A stretch of 64,000 nt of DNA from an uncultured Flavobacteriaceae bacterium (GCA_947504035.1 CANNGA010000020.1:1-64000), one strand, 5' to 3'; counted from the stretch's first letter, positions 26,103 to 35,822 are shown. The notes: generated from the letters alone by a model not told the origin. Translations and numbers: made by a program.

Positions 26103-26705
26103 CTATCTATGTATAGCATAGATGGTATTATCCTTATAGAGGGACTCTAACTCACTTTGTAGATAGCCATCAATAACTGTACTGTAGTTTTCAGCTTTAT
26201 CAATTTGATCAATTCCAGTCTTTTTATCGATTTCATAATTGTTAAACACCACAAACACACTATCTGTTTTAACCTCTATAACTTTTATAGAAGAATAATG
26301 GCCTTTGCTTTCTGTTTTTACAGAATACACATCGCCCACAGCAGGTGTTTTAATATACTCAGCTTCTAAGTCTTTATGCTTAGCGTTGGCGTAACTAAAA
26401 TAGCCAATAGCTAAGGCGATAATAGCAAGACCACTAAAGTGTAAGAAAGGCACGCCTCTATGTTTTTCTGTTTCGAACTTATCCTTTACAGGTTGTGGAA
26501 GTTCTTTTAGTTTATATGTTTTTTTACAATTATCACACTCTAAAACATTTGTTTTCCCTAGAGGGAAGATAGGAATCCAATAGATGTAAGCATACTTTCC
26601 AAACACACTATAATGCATTGTGGTTTGTTCACTACAGTTAGGGCATTTTACATTTCTAAGTTGACCATCTTTTAGTCTAGAAGAATTAGTTCCATAAAAA
26701 ATCAT
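26103..26705 (-). CDS. Zinc-ribbon membrane protein
   Basis: 200 residues. An N-terminal zinc ribbon has CPNC (near residue 21) and CDNC (near residue 57), separated by a hydrophobic YAYIYWIPIFPLG that may dip into the membrane; a clear helix follows (LHFSGLAIIALAIGYFSYA, about 90-108), then a soluble domain (about 115-200) with GDVYSVKTESKGHYSSIKVIEV. The ribbon-then-helix layout is common in flavobacterial proteins of unknown function. It lies between coaD and ddl on the same strand, with gaps of 114 and 58 bases. Confidence 0.75.
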   Translation of the reverse strand: MIFYGTNSSRLKDGQLRNVKCPNCSEQTTMHYSVFGKYAYIYWIPIFPLGKTNVLECDNCKKTYKLKELPQPVKDKFETEKHRGVPFLHFSGLAIIALAIGYFSYANAKHKDLEAEYIKTPAVGDVYSVKTESKGHYSSIKVIEVKTDSVFVVFNNYEIDKKTGIDQIDKAENYSTVIDGYLQSELESLYKDNTIYAIHR

Positions 26706-26763
26706 ACAATTTGGTTTAAGTTTAGAGCTTAAATATAGCTAAATATACTTAAAAGTCAATAGC

Positions 26764-27738
26764 TTATGTAAGGGCTTCTGTTATGGCGTTATCAAACAAA
26801 TCGGAAAGCGAGATGCCTGCAGCCGCTGCTTGTTGCGGTAAAATACTTTCTGTGGTAAGACCGGGTACGGTATTAATTTCTAATAAATGTGGGTCGTCAC
26901 CTTTAAAAATAAATTCACTTCTAGAAAAGCCTTTAAGCTTTAAGACGTCATAGATCTTTTTAGCAAGTGCATTGACCTTAAGTGTTTGTGTTTCTGTTAA
27001 TCGCGCCGGTGTAATTTCTTGAGATTTTCCTAAATACTTGGCTTCATAATCAAAAAAGTCGTTTTCTGAGACGATTTCAGTAATGGGAAGGACTTTAGTT
27101 GCCCCTTTGTATGTGATCACACCAACAGAAACCTCGGTGCCTTCTAAAAAAGATTCTATAATAATTTCATCATCTTCCTTGAAAGCAACAGCAATAGCAT
27201 TTTTTAAGTCCGTTTTATGATGTACTTTGGTAACTCCAAAACTGCTGCCGGCTTTATTGGCCTTTACAAAGCAGGGGAGCCCTACCTTTTCAACAATAGC
27301 AGTTTCATCTACGGCATCACCTAAATTTAAAAAATAAGAGGTTGCTGTTTTAACGCCATAAGGCTGTAAGATGCTAAGACAATCTCTTTTGTTAAATGTT
27401 ATGGCAGCTTGATACATGGCACAGCTGGTATGCGGTATTCCTAATAACTCAAAGTAGCCTTGCAAATAACCGTCTTCACCAGGTGCGCCATGAATAGCAT
27501 TAAACACAACGTCGAATTTTAACTTTACATCGTCTATACGTACAGAAAAGTCGTTTTTATCTATGGGGGTTTCGGTACCATTAGGGGCTACATATACCCA
27601 TTTGTCTTTAAAAATATGAATGCGGTAAGCGTTATATTTAGAACGGTCTAAAGTATCGTAAACGACATTACCGCTGGTAAGAGAAATTTTGTATTCACTG
27701 GAGTACCCTCCCATGATGATGGCGATATTTTTTTTCAT
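26764..27738 (-). CDS. ddl: D-alanine--D-alanine ligase
   Basis: 324 residues, ATP-grasp ligase that makes the D-Ala-D-Ala dipeptide for peptidoglycan in the cytoplasm. Motifs: N-terminal IAIIMGGYSSEYKISLTSG, AIHGAPGEDGYLQGYFELLGIPHTS, PCFVKANKAGSSFGVTKV, IIESFLEGTEVSVGV, and the metal site LEINTVPGLTTESILPQQA. Starts at ATG 27738, 145 bases from the divergent PASTA gene. The ddl/PASTA/rluD neighbourhood is a familiar flavobacterial housekeeping arrangement. Confidence 0.96.
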   Translation of the reverse strand: MKKNIAIIMGGYSSEYKISLTSGNVVYDTLDRSKYNAYRIHIFKDKWVYVAPNGTETPIDKNDFSVRIDDVKLKFDVVFNAIHGAPGEDGYLQGYFELLGIPHTSCAMYQAAITFNKRDCLSILQPYGVKTATSYFLNLGDAVDETAIVEKVGLPCFVKANKAGSSFGVTKVHHKTDLKNAIAVAFKEDDEIIIESFLEGTEVSVGVITYKGATKVLPITEIVSENDFFDYEAKYLGKSQEITPARLTETQTLKVNALAKKIYDVLKLKGFSRSEFIFKGDDPHLLEINTVPGLTTESILPQQAAAAGISLSDLFDNAITEALT

Positions 27739-27883
27739 ATGTATGTGCTATGAGACGTGTATGCTTTCGTTATATTTAGTCGTACTGATGCCTAAAAATT
27801 AGTTTGAAGCTAAAATATCACTTAAATTGTAAAAGAAAAAACAGAACTGTTTTTATATATTTGCCAAATAGAAAAACCTGTAA

Positions 27884-28438
27884 ATGAGTATAATCAAGTT
27901 TATTGTAAGTAAGACATTTTTTAAACAATTAGGATTGGCTATTTTGGCCTTAGTTGTATTCTGTTTTTTAATGTTGCAGTGGTTAAAGTCTACAACAAAT
28001 CACGGTGAATTTGAAACCGTTCCAGATTTAAAAGGCAAATCTCAAAGTGTAGCACAGATGGAACTCAAAGCCCATCATTTGATTTTACAAATACAGGATT
28101 CTGCCAATTACAACCCTAATTATCCTAAATTTTCGGTTATAGAACAAGAGCCTGTTAAAGGATCTAAAGTAAAGAAAAACCGTAAAATTTATTTAACCTT
28201 AAACCCTTCTGGCTATAGAAAAGTAGAGGTGCCTAATTTAAGAGAACGCACCTACAGACAGGCAGAACCTAATTTGGAAGCTTTAGGTTTTAAGGTTGGC
28301 AAAATTACGTATGTAGATAATCTTGGTAAAGACATTGTCTTGGAGTTGAAATACAAAGGAAAAATTATAAAACCAGGACAAAAGTTGCCAAAAACATCTC
28401 AAATCGATTTAGTATTAGGTAACGGAAAACGCCCTTAG
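27884..28438 (+). CDS. Membrane-anchored PASTA-domain protein
   Basis: 184 residues. One membrane helix (about 14-34, LGLAILALVVFCFLMLQWL) is followed by two to three PASTA modules: VPDLKGKSQSVAQMELKAHHL, then VPNLRERTYRQAEPNLEALGFKVG. PASTA domains bind peptidoglycan stem peptides, so the protein should face the periplasm from the inner membrane. Unlike Ser/Thr kinases with PASTA domains, no kinase part is present. A TATATTTG box lies at 27856-27863. It leads rluD by 26 bases and is divergent from ddl, another cell-wall gene. Confidence 0.88.
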   Translation: MSIIKFIVSKTFFKQLGLAILALVVFCFLMLQWLKSTTNHGEFETVPDLKGKSQSVAQMELKAHHLILQIQDSANYNPNYPKFSVIEQEPVKGSKVKKNRKIYLTLNPSGYRKVEVPNLRERTYRQAEPNLEALGFKVGKITYVDNLGKDIVLELKYKGKIIKPGQKLPKTSQIDLVLGNGKRP

Positions 28439-28464
28439 CATTAGTAGACATCTCATGTCACATT

Positions 28465-29502
28465 ATGGAAACACAAGAACCACAATTGCCAGAAGAGGAT
28501 AATCTTCATGAGCACCACACGTTTACAGTAGATAAAGGGCAAGCACCTTTACGCGTCGACAAGTACCTTTTAAATTATATAGAAAATATAACAAGGAGCA
28601 AGTTGCAAACTGCTGCAAAGAACGATGGTATTTTAGTTAATGGGGCACCAGTAAAGTCTAATTATAAAGTAAGGCCAGACGATCATATTAGAGTCTTATT
28701 TCCACATCCTACTTATGAAGCTTTGCTGGTAGGAGAAGACATCCCTTTAGATATTGTTTATGAAGATGATGCGTTATTAGTTGTTAATAAACCAGCAGGA
28801 CTTGTAGTACATCCAGGTCATGGTAATTATTCTGGAACATTAATCAATGGATTAATTTATAAATTTGATAATCTGCCTAACAATTCTAGTGAACGCCCTG
28901 GACTGGTACATCGTATAGATAAAGATACAAGTGGGCTTTTAGTAGTCGCAAAAACAGAGGTTGCTATGCGCCATTTAGCATCTCAATTTGCCGAAAAAAC
29001 CAGCGAACGAGAGTATGTCGCTATGGTTTGGGGAGATGTAGAAGACGACGAAGGAACTGTAGAAGGACATATAGGCCGTCACCCTAAAAACAGGTTGCAG
29101 AACACAGTATATCTTGGTGAAGATGCCGATAAAGGGAAGCCGGCTGTAACGCATTATAAGGTGTTAGAACGTTTAGGTTATGTTACTTTACTGTCTTGTA
29201 AGTTAGAGACTGGACGTACACACCAAATACGTGTGCATATGAAACATATTGGGCATACTTTATTTAATGACGAGCGTTATGGAGGGGACGCGATTTTAAA
29301 GGGCACTACATTTACCAAGTATAAGCAATTTGTAGATAACTGTTTCAAGCTCTTACCAAGACAGGCATTACATGCTAAAACCTTAGGTTTTGTACATCCT
29401 GTTACTCATACGTTTATGCGGTTTGAAACCCCAGTGCCAGACGATATGGTGCAGTGTATTGCCAAATGGCGTACGTATGCAAAGCATCAGGATAATAAGT
29501 AA
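28465..29502 (+). CDS. rluD: RluA-family 23S rRNA pseudouridine synthase
   Basis: 345 residues. An S4 RNA-binding domain (about 22-85: LRVDKYLLNYIENITRSKLQ, DDHIRVLFPHPTYE) precedes the catalytic domain with HRIDKDTSGLLVVAK, the aspartate being the nucleophile, and later LETGRTHQIRVHMKHIGHTLFNDERYGG. The length and order match RluD-type enzymes that modify helix 69 of 23S rRNA; assignment within RluA/C/D is by resemblance. Co-transcribed with the PASTA gene. Confidence 0.88.
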   Translation: METQEPQLPEEDNLHEHHTFTVDKGQAPLRVDKYLLNYIENITRSKLQTAAKNDGILVNGAPVKSNYKVRPDDHIRVLFPHPTYEALLVGEDIPLDIVYEDDALLVVNKPAGLVVHPGHGNYSGTLINGLIYKFDNLPNNSSERPGLVHRIDKDTSGLLVVAKTEVAMRHLASQFAEKTSEREYVAMVWGDVEDDEGTVEGHIGRHPKNRLQNTVYLGEDADKGKPAVTHYKVLERLGYVTLLSCKLETGRTHQIRVHMKHIGHTLFNDERYGGDAILKGTTFTKYKQFVDNCFKLLPRQALHAKTLGFVHPVTHTFMRFETPVPDDMVQCIAKWRTYAKHQDNK

Positions 29503-29740
29503 ACTTTTTTGGTGTTAGAAAGCATGTGGTTAAAAAGAGGTTCTTATCATTTGTAATTTGAAATTATTGTAACCAAAATGCATGTTGTTGTATTTATATA
29601 AGGCGAAAATTACAGATGTGCATTAGCTTTATTTTGAAATAGAATGTATAAAAGTGTAGTCCAGTCATTTTAAAAGCAAAACGGGACACACGTAAATGCA
29701 ACGCTATATGTGAGATGCGATTAAGCCTTTTTTTAGGAGT

Positions 29741-30157
29741 TTAAGTGTCCCAATCCTCTATAAGTTGAAGTATTTTTGGGAAATCTATAGGCTTTTTTAA
29801 AGTATAGTTTGCGCCTAATGTAGCGGTAACATCTGCTGTAGAAATCTTGCAATCTTCACCATCTCTATAATAGCCTGTAACCGTGATAATGAGAGGGGAT
29901 TTATTTTTATGAGACCTATCATATTTCCTAATTTGTGCAATGCACCTAATGCCCCCATCTGGTAAAAATTCATTGTTGCGTACGTGAAATAGATCAACAA
30001 TAAAGCAATCGTAATCATTATGTAATAAAAGCTTAGCATCATTAGCATTAGTAACTATATCTGCATGATAGGCTTTAGTTTCTAATTCTTTTTTCCATTC
30101 TAAAGCCAATTGATAGTCATCTTCTACAATTAATATGTTTTTGATATTAGAATTCAT
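29741..30157 (-). CDS. Stand-alone response regulator
   Basis: 138 residues, a single receiver domain: acidic pair in LIVEDDYQLAL, phosphoacceptor aspartate in DCFIVDLFH, threonine in ITVTGYY, and conserved lysine in YTLKKPIDF. There is no output domain. It starts 9 bases after the bacteriophytochrome stop on the same strand, so it is most likely the partner or a branch of that light-signalling system. About 235 bases after its stop hold nothing recognised. Confidence 0.88.
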   Translation of the reverse strand: MNSNIKNILIVEDDYQLALEWKKELETKAYHADIVTNANDAKLLLHNDYDCFIVDLFHVRNNEFLPDGGIRCIAQIRKYDRSHKNKSPLIITVTGYYRDGEDCKISTADVTATLGANYTLKKPIDFPKILQLIEDWDT

Positions 30158-30166
30158 GTAAAATAT

Positions 30167-32692
30167 TTAAATGTGATGATTTATGATGTCGGTTATTTTT
30201 TGTGTACTTAAAGGTTTGAGTATAACGGGTGCTTTTGGGAAACCATTACCTTTTAAAAACGAGGAACCATAACCTGTGATGTAATAAAAAGGAATGTTTT
30301 TTTTATGGCATATTTTGGCAATGTTTAGGCAGGTTTCTTGTTTTAGATTTACATCTAACAAGGCTAAATGGTAATCTGTTGCGTTCATAGCGTTTAAAGC
30401 GTCTTTTTGATTGGAAAAGGTAGACACACTGTTTATGTCTAGTTTAGAGATCATATTTCGTAAATCTTGTGCATTGATGAAATCGTCTTCTAAAATAAGC
30501 ACATCGAGACGTTTTGCTTTTTTACGGGGTATTTTGATAACGGTATTTTCAATTTGATCTAGAACAAACATTGGCGCTTCATTTTCACCTATAAGATGAG
30601 CGGGTATGGTAAACTTTGCTAGAATACCGTCTTTGAGGTAATGCACTTCAGAAGCACCGTCAAATTCATATTTAATGGCATTTTCTATAATACTAGTGCC
30701 AAACCCTTTTTTTGTGGGTATATTCACTTTTGGCCCACCTAACTCTTTCCATTCTATAATGAGCCCATTTGTAACTTTATACCATTTTATAGCAATTTGA
30801 CCATTAGGTTGAGAAAAAGCCCCATACTTGATAGCGTTTGTGGTGAGTTCGTGAATGATCAATACGAGCATTGACATGACTTCCGATGAAATTTTAGCGG
30901 AATCTCCTTTTAAATGCAATTGTTCTGGACGATCACATAACGATAAAATAACAGATTCAAAGATGATTCTAATTTCAACAGCATTATAAAAGCTATCGGT
31001 GAGTAAATTATTTGCTTTTGCCAAAGCTATAATGCGTTGTTCTAAAGAGTTGACATAGCTTTCTATTGTAATGTTATCGTTAGCAGTTTGCCGAGAAATT
31101 GAACGCACTAAAGCTAAGATGTTTCTCAATCTATGGCTAAGTTCTCTAACCACCGTATTGAGACGGGCTGTTGTTGCTTTTTCTGTTACAGCAGCTTTTT
31201 GAAATGTAAGTAGTGCCGCTTCGGCAAGATATAAGGTTTCAGAATCCCATAATTTAGAGTGGCCTTTATTGGTTTCTTTAAAAATATTAAAAGAACTTCT
31301 TGGGTGTAAACGCACATTTTCTTTAGTAAATTCAATGTCTTTTTTAGGATTGCCAGCCCATGATATGTTTTGTTCTATTTCATTTCTAAAGAAATACATA
31401 TGGACTTTAGGAACCTCAAGATGTATGCATAAGGCTAATACGCCTTTGGTAGTACTCGTATCAAAAGCTAAGTTAGAACTATGGTATAGGGAAGGTGCAT
31501 TATTTTTTTTAAATTCTTTAGCGATGGATAGAATGGTGTTTTTAGGAGGACAAGATTTATAGACAAACAGTTTGTCCTCTATTTGGTAACAAACACCGTC
31601 GCAGTCTAGCAATGATTTAAGTTTAACAGCATAAGCTTCCCAAAATTTTTGAAGGTGCAGATTGTTTTGATTTAATGTTATAAATTCATCGCCTTTTAAA
31701 TGGAGTTTTTTGAGTTTTAAATCCGTTTTATGCTGTATTTTTTGTGTTAACACCATACCTGCGATTTGCCCAATTAATTCTGCAGTATACAGGATTTCAG
31801 AGGGCAACTCTATAACTTCTTTATGGTGTAATGCAAAGAGGCCCCATAGATTTCCTTTAACGATAATAGGTAGTGATAGGGTAGAGCTCACCTCCATATT
31901 TTTTAAGTATTGATTATGTACAGGAGAATTACCCCTTAATAGGCTTAGTGTTAAATTTAAAGGAATGTCTTTTACACTTGTATGTGCTAATAGTGCGGCA
32001 TTTCCTCCATTCACGTTTTCAATATATCTTATAGCGATTTTAGAAAATAATTGCCTGGCCACTGGTGGAATATCCGATGCGGGAAAGTGTAACCCTAAAA
32101 AAGAGTCCATTTCACCATTATTATGTTCAGCTACAACTTCTCCAGAATTATCGGGATGGAACATATACGCTTTTACACGATCAAATTGTGTTATGTTTTT
32201 TAACCCTGCTACAGATTGTTCTAAAATATCTTGAACGTCATCTAGCGATTTTATGCTGTCTAGAATCCATTTTAGATGTGAATTTGTACTATATGTAGCT
32301 ATTGATGATTGTAATGGTATAATTTCAATAACAACATTAGCATCTACTCGAAATAAAGAAAGGTCTACTTTTTTAGTATGAAGTACAGTAGTTTTAACTT
32401 GTTTTCTTTGGCTAAATGTTGCTTTATGAGATGCAATATTACTAATGTCATGAAAGTCTTTTGGCGTAAATAGCGTTAGAATGGAGAGATTAAATATGGT
32501 TTTAATGTTGACATCGAAATAGTCTGTGATGTTTTCAGAAACATAAGTCATCTCAAGCGTATCAACATTAAAAGCAATGAGGGCGCCGTAATCTTGAATA
32601 CGCCCAGGAATTGCAATTGGTTCATTATTACAAGTCTCTAAAGCTTTAGCTTCAAGTATTTTGGAGTTTTGTATGTCGTTGTTGAAGCTCAT
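30167..32692 (-). CDS. bphP: Bacteriophytochrome histidine kinase with C-terminal receiver
   Basis: 841 residues from ATG 32692 (the frame extends to a TTG at 32701). PAS (about 18-115) with the chromophore cysteine C21 in ETCNNEPIAIPGRIQDYGAL; GAF (about 130-300) with FPASDIPPVARQLF, SPVHNQYLKNM and LWGLFALHH; PHY domain (about 310-500); a kinase of the HWE/HisKA_2 class with RELSHRLRNILALVRSISRQT, N-box HELTTNAIKYGA and WKELGG; and a receiver (about 720-841) with LILEDDF, LLDVNL and ILKPL. It should bind biliverdin and sense red/far-red light in the cytoplasm. It overlaps the heme oxygenase gene by 41 bases. Key residues are all present. Confidence 0.93.
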   Translation of the reverse strand: MSFNNDIQNSKILEAKALETCNNEPIAIPGRIQDYGALIAFNVDTLEMTYVSENITDYFDVNIKTIFNLSILTLFTPKDFHDISNIASHKATFSQRKQVKTTVLHTKKVDLSLFRVDANVVIEIIPLQSSIATYSTNSHLKWILDSIKSLDDVQDILEQSVAGLKNITQFDRVKAYMFHPDNSGEVVAEHNNGEMDSFLGLHFPASDIPPVARQLFSKIAIRYIENVNGGNAALLAHTSVKDIPLNLTLSLLRGNSPVHNQYLKNMEVSSTLSLPIIVKGNLWGLFALHHKEVIELPSEILYTAELIGQIAGMVLTQKIQHKTDLKLKKLHLKGDEFITLNQNNLHLQKFWEAYAVKLKSLLDCDGVCYQIEDKLFVYKSCPPKNTILSIAKEFKKNNAPSLYHSSNLAFDTSTTKGVLALCIHLEVPKVHMYFFRNEIEQNISWAGNPKKDIEFTKENVRLHPRSSFNIFKETNKGHSKLWDSETLYLAEAALLTFQKAAVTEKATTARLNTVVRELSHRLRNILALVRSISRQTANDNITIESYVNSLEQRIIALAKANNLLTDSFYNAVEIRIIFESVILSLCDRPEQLHLKGDSAKISSEVMSMLVLIIHELTTNAIKYGAFSQPNGQIAIKWYKVTNGLIIEWKELGGPKVNIPTKKGFGTSIIENAIKYEFDGASEVHYLKDGILAKFTIPAHLIGENEAPMFVLDQIENTVIKIPRKKAKRLDVLILEDDFINAQDLRNMISKLDINSVSTFSNQKDALNAMNATDYHLALLDVNLKQETCLNIAKICHKKNIPFYYITGYGSSFLKGNGFPKAPVILKPLSTQKITDIINHHI

Positions 32693-33224
32693 AGGTGCCA
32701 ATGTTTTGTATCAGTTTAAAGGTGTTTTTGGCAGAGCTGATAACGTCATCAGTATTAAAAGACGATACATTTAATAATGTTTTGAGGGTTGTCATTTGCG
32801 CTTTACTGCTTTTAACCAAAGCATTTAAATAATAAAAGGGATGTTTTAGTGCGTGTTGTTGTGCCATATTTAAAAGTATTTTAGCGCCTGCAGAAGAGCC
32901 CGCAAATACGTAGAAGACTCCCAGCTGATTACTGAAATTATTCGCATAATTCATTGTTAGAGAAGGGGCGTCTTCATTATAGGTAAACGTTGATTTTAAG
33001 TGCTTTAAATCTTTCTCTAATGCTGCTATAAGCACAGCATTAAAAGTGTCGATTTGCAATTCATCTAATAAGGGTTTGCACCTGTGTCGGGCTGACAGCA
33101 TTGTACAGTAAAATACCTCAAGATTGGCATGCTGTAGCCCCTCATTAAAATTAAAGATAGCTTCTACAGCATTATGTTCTGCTTGTGTTGCTTGATGTAA
33201 TTGTTTTCTAAAAGGGATTTCCAT
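32652..33224 (-). CDS. bphO: Heme oxygenase supplying biliverdin
   Basis: 190 residues from ATG 33224. Helical heme-oxygenase fold: LHQATQAEHNAVE gives the proximal heme histidine, and GVFYVFAGSSAGAKIL corresponds to the distal helix segment (usually YVxEGSxLG). It opens heme to biliverdin, iron and CO. The 41-base overlap with bphP indicates translational coupling: it makes the chromophore that BphP binds. The G-S-S-A-G variation of the distal helix is typical of the bacteriophytochrome-linked subgroup as I recall it. Confidence 0.88.
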   Translation of the reverse strand: MEIPFRKQLHQATQAEHNAVEAIFNFNEGLQHANLEVFYCTMLSARHRCKPLLDELQIDTFNAVLIAALEKDLKHLKSTFTYNEDAPSLTMNYANNFSNQLGVFYVFAGSSAGAKILLNMAQQHALKHPFYYLNALVKSSKAQMTTLKTLLNVSSFNTDDVISSAKNTFKLIQNIGTYELQQRHTKLQNT

Positions 33225-33322
33225 GAACAAGGCTTTAGGCTAAAATATAAATTTTATTTGTAAGATAAAACTTATTTTTAGATTTTAATTTATTAGTAAT
33301 ATCAGAACGTTAAGATAACGAT

Positions 33323-33940
33323 TTAGAGGTGCTGTAAAAGCGTTTTAATACCAAACTCAGGACTGGTAAATACAGGTTTCTCTAAAGCTGTTAAATGGGT
33401 TTTTGCCCCTTCCATAGAGGCTTGAGCAAGAAAAATAACTTCCACTTGATCTGCCATTTGTAGGATGCTTTTTGCAATTTCTTTTTGATACCTATCGAAA
33501 TCACCATTTTCAAAATGTACCCAGTATTCAGAACAATCACAATTTACGACAGTAATGGTTTTTTGGTGTTGCTTAGCCGTTTTTAAAATTAAGTTTTCAC
33601 TTACCTTTTTAGTAGAGTTTGCTGTGTATACCAAACCTATTTTAGAGTAGGCCTCTACCAAATGCGCAATAATAGGTTGGTCTATGCGATATACGCCATC
33701 ATGCAGATCACTTTCGCTTCCATAAGTAGAACAGGTACATATGAGAAGTGCTGGTTTTTCTTTTTGAATAGCTTCTATGTCTTCTCGAAACATATTAGAG
33801 GCAGTTTCACCATGGGCTAATGCATGATCTAATAGCGTTTTGTTTACAAAATGTTTGGTTTCAATATGAGGATTAAACTGCCTTACTAAGGTTTCAAAAC
33901 GGTCTATGTGTACTTTAGAAGTGTGTAAAAATGCAATCAT
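33323..33940 (-). CDS. Asp/Glu racemase-superfamily-like protein
   Basis: 205 residues with an alpha/beta fold. The segment ALLICTCSTYGS corresponds to the first active-site cysteine loop of aspartate/hydantoin racemases and arylmalonate decarboxylase-like proteins. The matching second loop reads VIFLAQASMEG, with alanine where racemases carry the second cysteine, so a two-base racemisation is unlikely; decarboxylase- or isomerase-type chemistry, or a non-enzymatic role, is possible. It follows no clear operon: 99 bases from bphO, same strand. Confidence 0.6.
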   Translation of the reverse strand: MIAFLHTSKVHIDRFETLVRQFNPHIETKHFVNKTLLDHALAHGETASNMFREDIEAIQKEKPALLICTCSTYGSESDLHDGVYRIDQPIIAHLVEAYSKIGLVYTANSTKKVSENLILKTAKQHQKTITVVNCDCSEYWVHFENGDFDRYQKEIAKSILQMADQVEVIFLAQASMEGAKTHLTALEKPVFTSPEFGIKTLLQHL

Positions 33941-34265
33941 TTGCGAAGGGGAGTATTAGTTGTTGTGTATTGAACAGTGCTCTTAGGAGCATCTAATAAT
34001 AGAATCTTACAAATTTAAAACAATCGCTTAAAGTATCAATTCCATTGATGGGCATATTATAAATAATTTTTAACCAATAGGATAAATACAAAAAAGGAGT
34101 TGTAAATTTGAAATACTGATCTAAATCTTTTATAGCTTGTAGTTATGGAATAGAGATTTTAGGGCAGGTCATCTTGACGCTTATAATACGAAAACAATTA
34201 AACAGTTTCATATACCTTTGAGAAGCCTTGAAAGTAGTGTAACTGAGACCAAATAGAACATAATT
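33941..34265. other. Divergent intergenic region
   Basis: Lies between the racemase-like gene and yaaA, which point away from each other. TAAATTTG near 34115 and TACCTTTG (34213-34220) match the -7 consensus on the plus strand, but neither has a TTG at the right distance. I see nothing else. Confidence 0.4.
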
Positions 34266-35024
34266 ATGAAGTTAGTAATTTCTCCAGCGAAGTCTTTAGA
34301 TTTTGAAACGCCACTACCAACAGCGTTAAGTACCGAACCTCAATTTTTAAAACAATCTAAAGTTTTAAATACCGTTTTGAAGACGAAATCTGCCAAAGAT
34401 TTATCTCAGCTTATGCACATTTCTGAAGCTTTAGGAACTTTAAATTACGAACGCAATCAAAACTGGTCTTTGCCTTTTACCGCGACCAATGCAAGACCAG
34501 CGATCTATGCGTTTAATGGTGATGTATATCGTGGTTTAGATGCGTATACCATACCAGAAGCACGGCTTCCTGTTTTACAAGATGCTGTACGAATATTGTC
34601 TGGATTGTACGGTTTACTAACACCTACAGATTTGATACAGCCTTACCGCTTAGAAATGGGAACAAAATTACCTGTTGGAGCGCATAAAAATTTATATGAA
34701 TTTTGGAAAAAAGACATTACGGCAGCGTTAAATGCAACACTTGAAGATGATGAATTGTTTTTAAATTTAGCGAGTAATGAATATTTTAAAGCCATAGATA
34801 AAAAGGCTTTAAAGGTGCCTGTAGTGACTGCAAATTTTAAAGATTTTAAAAATGGTGCGTACAAAGTTGTTTCTTTTTATGCTAAAGAGGCGCGTGGTGC
34901 TATGGCGCGTTACGTTGTAGATCATGATGTACAGGATATTAAGGGGTTAAAAGGGTTTAGTTACAAGGATTATGCTTTTAGTGAAGAACTCTCTAAACCT
35001 AATGATTTGGTGTTTACCCGATAG
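34266..35024 (+). CDS. yaaA: Peroxide stress protein YaaA
   Basis: 252 residues, standard length for the YaaA/UPF0246 family. Landmarks: MKLVISPAKSLDFE at the start, AIYAFNGDVYRGLDA, LSGLYGLLTPTDLIQPYRLEMGTKL, LNLASNEYFKAI and YAKEARGAMARYVVDH. In Escherichia coli the protein limits iron-driven damage during hydrogen peroxide stress and binds DNA; the same role is presumed here. Single gene followed 69 bases later by the TPR protein. Confidence 0.93.
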   Translation: MKLVISPAKSLDFETPLPTALSTEPQFLKQSKVLNTVLKTKSAKDLSQLMHISEALGTLNYERNQNWSLPFTATNARPAIYAFNGDVYRGLDAYTIPEARLPVLQDAVRILSGLYGLLTPTDLIQPYRLEMGTKLPVGAHKNLYEFWKKDITAALNATLEDDELFLNLASNEYFKAIDKKALKVPVVTANFKDFKNGAYKVVSFYAKEARGAMARYVVDHDVQDIKGLKGFSYKDYAFSEELSKPNDLVFTR

Positions 35025-35093
35025 TAGCAGATATTTAAGCAATTACTTTTTAGTATCTTATTGCATTTTACACCATAATTTAACACGAATTGT

Positions 35094-35822
35094 ATGTTTT
35101 ATTTTGTGACCATTGCGCTGCAAGGATTTTGTATTTATCATAGTATTAAGTACAGAACAGCATATTATTGGATTTTTTTAATTGTGTTTTTACCAGTTAT
35201 AGGCAGTATCATTTATATTTTAACCCAAGTGTATAACAAACGGGATGCTGAGCTAATTACGTCTGGGGTGACCAAAATTATCAATCCTACAGGACAAATT
35301 AAAGCTTTAGAAAAGCAGGTGGATTTTTCAGATACCTATCAAAATAGAGTCAACCTTGCAGATGCTTATCTTGAAGCAGGCGATAACAGTAATGCCTTAA
35401 AACAGTATAATGCCGCGTTAGATGGTGATTTAAAAAGCGATTTTTACGTGGTAAAGCAGATGATGGAAGCTGCTTTTAATCAAAATGATTTTAAAGCTAT
35501 GGTGGTATATGCAGAAGGCATCTCCAACCATTCTGAATTTAAAAGATCGCGGGCTCAATTCCTATATGGATTAGCGCTTAAGGCAATAGGGGACTTAAAA
35601 GCTGCAGAAACGCATTTAAGTGCTATAGATATTCGGTTCTCGTATTATAAAGAGCGGGTTGCTTTTGCAGAGTTTTTGCTAGAAATAGATAAGGCGGCAG
35701 ATGCAAAAGCGGTATTAGAGGCTGTGATTTCTGAAGGGGCACATATGACGAAACAAAATAAACGCTTGTATAAATCTGCACTTGTTCAAGCGCAAACATT
35801 AATGCGTACTATTGATAATTAA
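35094..35822 (+). CDS. Membrane TPR protein
   Basis: 242 residues. Two N-terminal helices (about 1-18 and 25-46, YYWIFLIVFLPVIGSIIYILTQVY) resemble the short hydrophobic PLDc_N-type hairpin found at the start of many membrane proteins. Residues about 75-240 are tetratricopeptide-like helices (NRVNLADAYLEAGDNSNALKQYNAAL, FLYGLALKAIGDLKAAETHL). It would be an inner-membrane scaffold with a cytoplasmic TPR domain. Its TAA directly abuts the stop of bTHX on the other strand. Confidence 0.75.
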   Translation: MFYFVTIALQGFCIYHSIKYRTAYYWIFLIVFLPVIGSIIYILTQVYNKRDAELITSGVTKIINPTGQIKALEKQVDFSDTYQNRVNLADAYLEAGDNSNALKQYNAALDGDLKSDFYVVKQMMEAAFNQNDFKAMVVYAEGISNHSEFKRSRAQFLYGLALKAIGDLKAAETHLSAIDIRFSYYKERVAFAEFLLEIDKAADAKAVLEAVISEGAHMTKQNKRLYKSALVQAQTLMRTIDN

